Assembly (NCBI RefSeq): GCF_963664075.1
Contig: NZ_OY760916.1
Span: forward strand, 4,312,710 to 4,376,709
Reading direction: 5' to 3'
Source: an uncultured Desulfobulbus sp.
Lineage (GTDB): Bacteria; Desulfobacterota; Desulfobulbia; Desulfobulbales; Desulfobulbaceae
Length of the DNA: 64,000 bases
In this document: in pieces, positions 60,658 to 64,000 of the stretch
Position numbering within the stretch: the first letter of the stretch is position 1
Layout: each line of letters opens with the position of its first letter
The notes under the pieces: generated by a model
Told to the model about the DNA's origin: nothing
What the model saw: only the letters and a program-made list of their open reading frames with translations
Databases searched by the model: none
Translations under genes and position numbers: made by a program

Positions 60658-63600
60658 ATGGGATCTGCCGTATTGAAAATGTTGAAGCTGTTGATCTGTC
60701 TGGGAGTGGGAGTAGGAATACTTGGGGCGGTGCCTGGTTGGACAACATCTGGGGGAGACTTAGGGCGTCTGCAACAACAGACCAGTGAGCTGGTACGCAC
60801 CCTGCCCATGAACTCTCCACAGCTGCACACAACCCTGCTGTCGGCAGGGAAACGCTTTGAACAGGCGGGTATCTATTCGCAGGCAGTGCGGTATTACCGC
60901 TACCTGGACAGTGTCTGGGAAAAATTTCCTCCTCAAAATAAAGAGCAGCATCAGGGGCTCAAAACAAAAATCGCAAGCCTGAGCACCATGCAAGATACGG
61001 CCCGAATCGAAGCGGCTCAAGCAGGACCGCAGGATCCGCTTCTGCTCTATCAGGAGTCGTATCGTCCGGGACAGACCCTTTTATGCAAGGTTGTCACTGA
61101 GGGGGCCAGTTCTGTCTGGCTAGTGCTGCAACCCGCAGATCCTGGCGTGGCGGCGCCAAAGGATCTTCCGTTGCCCATCCTCTACGCGGAGCAGGCGCTT
61201 GATGATTTCTTGACAATGCAGCTTCCGGAAACCCCTGGGGAATACATTCTCTCTGCATATACTCAGGATGGTTTGTTCGCCCGAGGTAATATTACGGTGC
61301 TCAGCTCCCCTGTATGGGTGGGGAAACTGAAAATAGAAACCGAAGGTTACCCCGGCTTCAATGGCATGCCAGTGCGTCCGAAGGATCCCTTCGCCTGTGT
61401 GCTCCATCACAAAAAAGAGTGGCTTGCGGGAAAACCCACCAAAAACACCTGGCTGGGGCTCTACCACGCAGATGACCCGGTGGAGAAGGCCGATGCTATC
61501 TCCAGCTGGTCTATCAGTGGAAAAAAAGAACTCACCCAGATTCAAACCAGAATCAATACCCCAGGCAACTATCAGCTGCGCCTCTACAGCCGTGAAGGGG
61601 ATAAGCGCGAATTGCTCTTGAGCGCGGATCTGGCTGTGGCTGAGCCCAAAGTTGTACGGAGCTTTAGTGCAGGGAAGGTGCAGGGAGAGCAGCTGGTCTT
61701 TCAGGCTAAACAGCGGATAAAGATATCGAATGCAGGGCTTGACCTGAAGCGGATTAGAGGGCTTGATCCCCGCTGCTTGCTGGTCCCCACCTGGTTCCAT
61801 CCTCTGGATATACGGCATGGCCTGACGCACGCCCTGGTGGGGAATATCGAGCTGACCAGGGGGGATGGCAGCGTGCTGGAACTGCCGGGATCCGGCGGCG
61901 AATTCAATTTGCTCTATTACCCGCACTGGTTGGCCTTACGGCAGGAAGCAGCCCCCATTGTATTGGCCAGATTGCGAGTTCAGGAGGAGCGGAGCGCACG
62001 GCTGGCGGTTACCCAGTCTGATGTCCTCCCCGGGGCAAGTATTCGTGCCGCCGCTCAAATCGGCTCACTGGGGAATGATCTGCAGGTCTATCTGCTCCCT
62101 GAAGAAAAACTCCAGCTCCGGCAGGATAAAGCCAGTTATGTGGTGCACAAGCGTCACTCCGTTTTTCTGGAGGCAAAAAAGATGGCTGATGGCTGGGGCT
62201 GGTTTGATATCACCGCCCCCCTGGAACCGGGGAGATATCTGCTGGCCGGATACAGTGCCAGGCATTTAGTTGCCGCTGTGCCGATTCTGGTCGTTCCCCG
62301 TCCTGAGGTGCAAGCGGAGATTGTTTGTGCACCGGGAGAGTACGAAACCGGGCAGCCGTATGCCTTTAAACTTTTCCCTCCGGCAGGGGGGATGCAGTCG
62401 GGAAGTGTTGCTCTCTATACCGGGGATAAGGTGGTGCAAAAACGCAATGTCTCGTTGTCTTACATGGATTTTCCCTTGACCATGCAGGGGCCTCAGGCGC
62501 CGGGGAGCTATTCCCTCCGCTATTTGGTCCGGGGCTCTGGTCAAAAAGACCAGGTCATGGTCGCGGAACAGCAGCTTCTTTTTGTGGAGCATGCGGCATT
62601 GGCGCAGCCCGATTTTGCAGCTCAGGCTGAAGCTGTTCACCCGGAGGCTGTGGCTGCTTTCCAGCAAAAATCTGCCCTGTTGGCAAGCGGATTGGTCGAA
62701 TTTGCCACATTTAAACAGCAGGTTGCCCCTGAAGAAGAGGTGCTGATCAGTTACCAGCTGCCCCCCGGAGTTCCTGCCTGCATGCTGCTGGTGCCGCGGG
62801 GACTGGCAGCGGACTCGCTTGCTTCCTCCCTCAAAGGGGCGGTGCAGGTACACGAGCTGAACCCCAAAAAAGATGTGTTTACCTTGCGGGCGCCCAAATC
62901 CGGGCAATGGGATATCTGCTTGTATGACAGCCTCCAGTGGACCAAGGCGGGGGCTCCTGCCTTGTTGACAACCCTGCCCTTGGATGTGGTTGGAGAAGAG
63001 CCCGCACGGCAGCTCGTTCACGCTCAGGCAGCCTTTGCCCAAGGTGCGCTGGTGCTGCGGATGCGGGCAGAGAGCTCTGATCTTTCCAAGGCGGAGCGAA
63101 CAGTTCGTCTCTTTCCCCAGGAGGTCAATTTTCTCCGGAACGACTCGGCTGCGGTTGGCTCGACAGTCTTGGAGCCGCTGGTCGATGGCTGGTACCAGGG
63201 CAGTCTGCAGCTCGATCTACCTCCCGGAAGCTACCAGCTTCGTTTAGCCGATGCTCCCCTGGCCTCAGCCCTTGAGGTTGTGCAGAATCCTTCCCTGGAT
63301 AAAAAGGCCTCAGCCAGGCTGCAGGGCAACATCCGGGAGTTGATGCCCCAGCAACTGGTGGAGGTGGATTTTGCTCCAGCCTCAGCCTGGAAAGAAGGCT
63401 GGGCCTGGGCTTGGGCGAAAAAGAATGACCAAGGCGACTTTGTTTTTCTGCAGCAGCCCCAGTCAGTGAAAGAAGGGAGTGAGCAGGTTGTGCGCAAAGC
63501 GATCAAGCTGCCGCAAAACATTGGTCAGTACCAGCTCTGTCTCTGGAAAAAGACTGACAAGCCCACCTATGCCAGTTTGCCCCAGGATGCGGTACGGGTC

Positions 63601-64000
63601 GTGGTCGATCTTGCCCTGCCCAGTGCTTATCTCCAGGCGCATCAGCCCAAGGTGGAGCTGCGGTCTTACTTTGCTGCCGATGACCGTCTCTATGCAGATA
63701 TGTATACCGATGGGACCTATATCGCGCGCAAGGATTATGATACTTCCGCCTGGATTGGTCTCTTGCCGGGGCAACCAGCGGCAGCAACACTGGATGCAGC
63801 AAGCGCCAAAAAACTAGCGCTCTGGTCCAAGACACTCAGCGGGAAAGATCAGGGGAAAATGAGTCTGCACACGCCCAAAGAACCGGGTGCCTATCAGCTG
63901 GTCATGTTTGATGGTGCAAAGAATGGCACCCTGGTTTTTCAACAAACACTTACATTACACCAGGCGGATATGGACCAGCTGAACCGGGCCGCCGAATTGG
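60658..64000 (+). CDS. Giant exported beta-rich protein with repeated PGxYxL motif (3' end outside window)
   Basis: At least 1114 residues; the frame is open to the end of the window. AGAGGG lies 5-6 nt before the ATG. The N-terminus has a signal-like hydrophobic stretch (LLICLGVGVGILGAVPG), then a helical part with TPR-like character (FEQAGIYSQAVRYYRYLDSV). The rest looks like serial beta-sandwich domains, each ending with a similar strand: TPGEYILSAY (about 192), TPGNYQLRLY, EPGRYLLAGY, APGSYSLRYL, PPGSYQLRLA, IGQYQLCLW and EPGAYQLVMF. This pattern is like macroglobulin/Ig-type domains of secreted or cell-surface proteins. No enzyme motif was found. The gene is next to the phosphate transporter but on the opposite strand. 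A function cannot be given from this part. Confidence 0.78.
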   Translation, partial: MGSAVLKMLKLLICLGVGVGILGAVPGWTTSGGDLGRLQQQTSELVRTLPMNSPQLHTTLLSAGKRFEQAGIYSQAVRYYRYLDSVWEKFPPQNKEQHQGLKTKIASLSTMQDTARIEAAQAGPQDPLLLYQESYRPGQTLLCKVVTEGASSVWLVLQPADPGVAAPKDLPLPILYAEQALDDFLTMQLPETPGEYILSAYTQDGLFARGNITVLSSPVWVGKLKIETEGYPGFNGMPVRPKDPFACVLHHKKEWLAGKPTKNTWLGLYHADDPVEKADAISSWSISGKKELTQIQTRINTPGNYQLRLYSREGDKRELLLSADLAVAEPKVVRSFSAGKVQGEQLVFQAKQRIKISNAGLDLKRIRGLDPRCLLVPTWFHPLDIRHGLTHALVGNIELTRGDGSVLELPGSGGEFNLLYYPHWLALRQEAAPIVLARLRVQEERSARLAVTQSDVLPGASIRAAAQIGSLGNDLQVYLLPEEKLQLRQDKASYVVHKRHSVFLEAKKMADGWGWFDITAPLEPGRYLLAGYSARHLVAAVPILVVPRPEVQAEIVCAPGEYETGQPYAFKLFPPAGGMQSGSVALYTGDKVVQKRNVSLSYMDFPLTMQGPQAPGSYSLRYLVRGSGQKDQVMVAEQQLLFVEHAALAQPDFAAQAEAVHPEAVAAFQQKSALLASGLVEFATFKQQVAPEEEVLISYQLPPGVPACMLLVPRGLAADSLASSLKGAVQVHELNPKKDVFTLRAPKSGQWDICLYDSLQWTKAGAPALLTTLPLDVVGEEPARQLVHAQAAFAQGALVLRMRAESSDLSKAERTVRLFPQEVNFLRNDSAAVGSTVLEPLVDGWYQGSLQLDLPPGSYQLRLADAPLASALEVVQNPSLDKKASARLQGNIRELMPQQLVEVDFAPASAWKEGWAWAWAKKNDQGDFVFLQQPQSVKEGSEQVVRKAIKLPQNIGQYQLCLWKKTDKPTYASLPQDAVRVVVDLALPSAYLQAHQPKVELRSYFAADDRLYADMYTDGTYIARKDYDTSAWIGLLPGQPAAATLDAASAKKLALWSKTLSGKDQGKMSLHTPKEPGAYQLVMFDGAKNGTLVFQQTLTLHQADMDQLNRAAEL

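Noticed and set aside
61120..63042. Two long minus-strand frames (about 258-268 codons) opposite the giant exported protein
   Set aside because: The plus-strand frame is open for the whole region with a signal-like start and repeated domain motifs; the minus frames show no family features.
1..64000. tRNA, rRNA, riboswitch and CRISPR features
   Set aside because: None was recognised by eye on either strand; absence is not proven without a covariance-model search.

Overview
The window reads as a Gram-negative chromosome, most likely a deltaproteobacterium (Desulfobacterota). This is inferred from the mix of an ABC-transporter (group 2 / KpsMT type) capsule locus, a single-chain PurL, RF3, and a type I PKS/FAS-type capsule lipid gene set; no rRNA or other marker is present to prove the taxon. 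Most of the window (about 1-50 kb) is one capsule or surface-polysaccharide locus. The last 14 kb is ordinary chromosome: purL, a B12-type radical SAM protein, prfC, a Na/Pi cotransporter and the start of a giant exported protein.

Left arm (1-16.3 kb). Three plus-strand genes (the C-terminal KR-ACP part of a PKS/FAS, an alpha-oxoamine synthase, and an acyltransferase with HxxxDG motif) converge on a minus-strand operon. That operon holds two large glycosyltransferases, kpsC, ugd, an APS-kinase-like gene, an extra single-module KpsC homologue, kpsS, an SDR and an LTA-synthase-like membrane protein. The set PKS + oxoamine synthase + SDR + LTAS-like + KpsC/KpsS matches the rkp-1 (Sinorhizobium) and wcb (Burkholderia) capsule modules and probably makes or attaches the lipid end of the polymer.

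Middle (16.3-36.4 kb). A plus-strand pair of small exported proteins (an STN-domain protein with a repeated VFSxxDF motif, and a 113-residue secreted protein) faces two giant multidomain glycosyltransferase genes. Next comes a mobile-element graveyard whose history can be reconstructed from target-site duplications. It contains an intact unclassified IS (8-bp TSD), a decayed ISKra4-like element carrying an IS256 fragment, and an IS66 element whose terminal repeat is split by an IS4-like element. It also has a stranded wcbI-like gene, an intact ISKra4-like element (9-bp TSD) and an ISL3 relic. A 120-bp MITE at 18.0 kb shares the ISKra4-like ends.

Right arm of the locus (36.4-50.0 kb). A tightly overlapping minus-strand operon runs in the order lipoprotein, kpsM, kpsT, kpsE, kpsD, sulfotransferase-like coiled-coil protein, 828-residue methyltransferase / coiled-coil / methyltransferase protein, DUF115 protein, MBL-GT2 fusion, CMP-sugar synthase, 2-hydroxyacid dehydrogenase, SDR. 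The 828-residue protein has six 117-bp (39-residue) tandem repeats forming a long coiled coil between two SAM-methyltransferase domains. This architecture recalls the WbdD chain-length ruler of E. coli O9a and is the best candidate for an undescribed system here. Long G/C homopolymers in several capsule genes, a kdsB copy destroyed by in-frame stops beside the operon, and probable frameshifts at both ends of one glycosyltransferase suggest a locus that switches or decays quickly.

Limits: all family calls were made by eye, without database searches. IS boundaries rest on visible inverted repeats and direct repeats.
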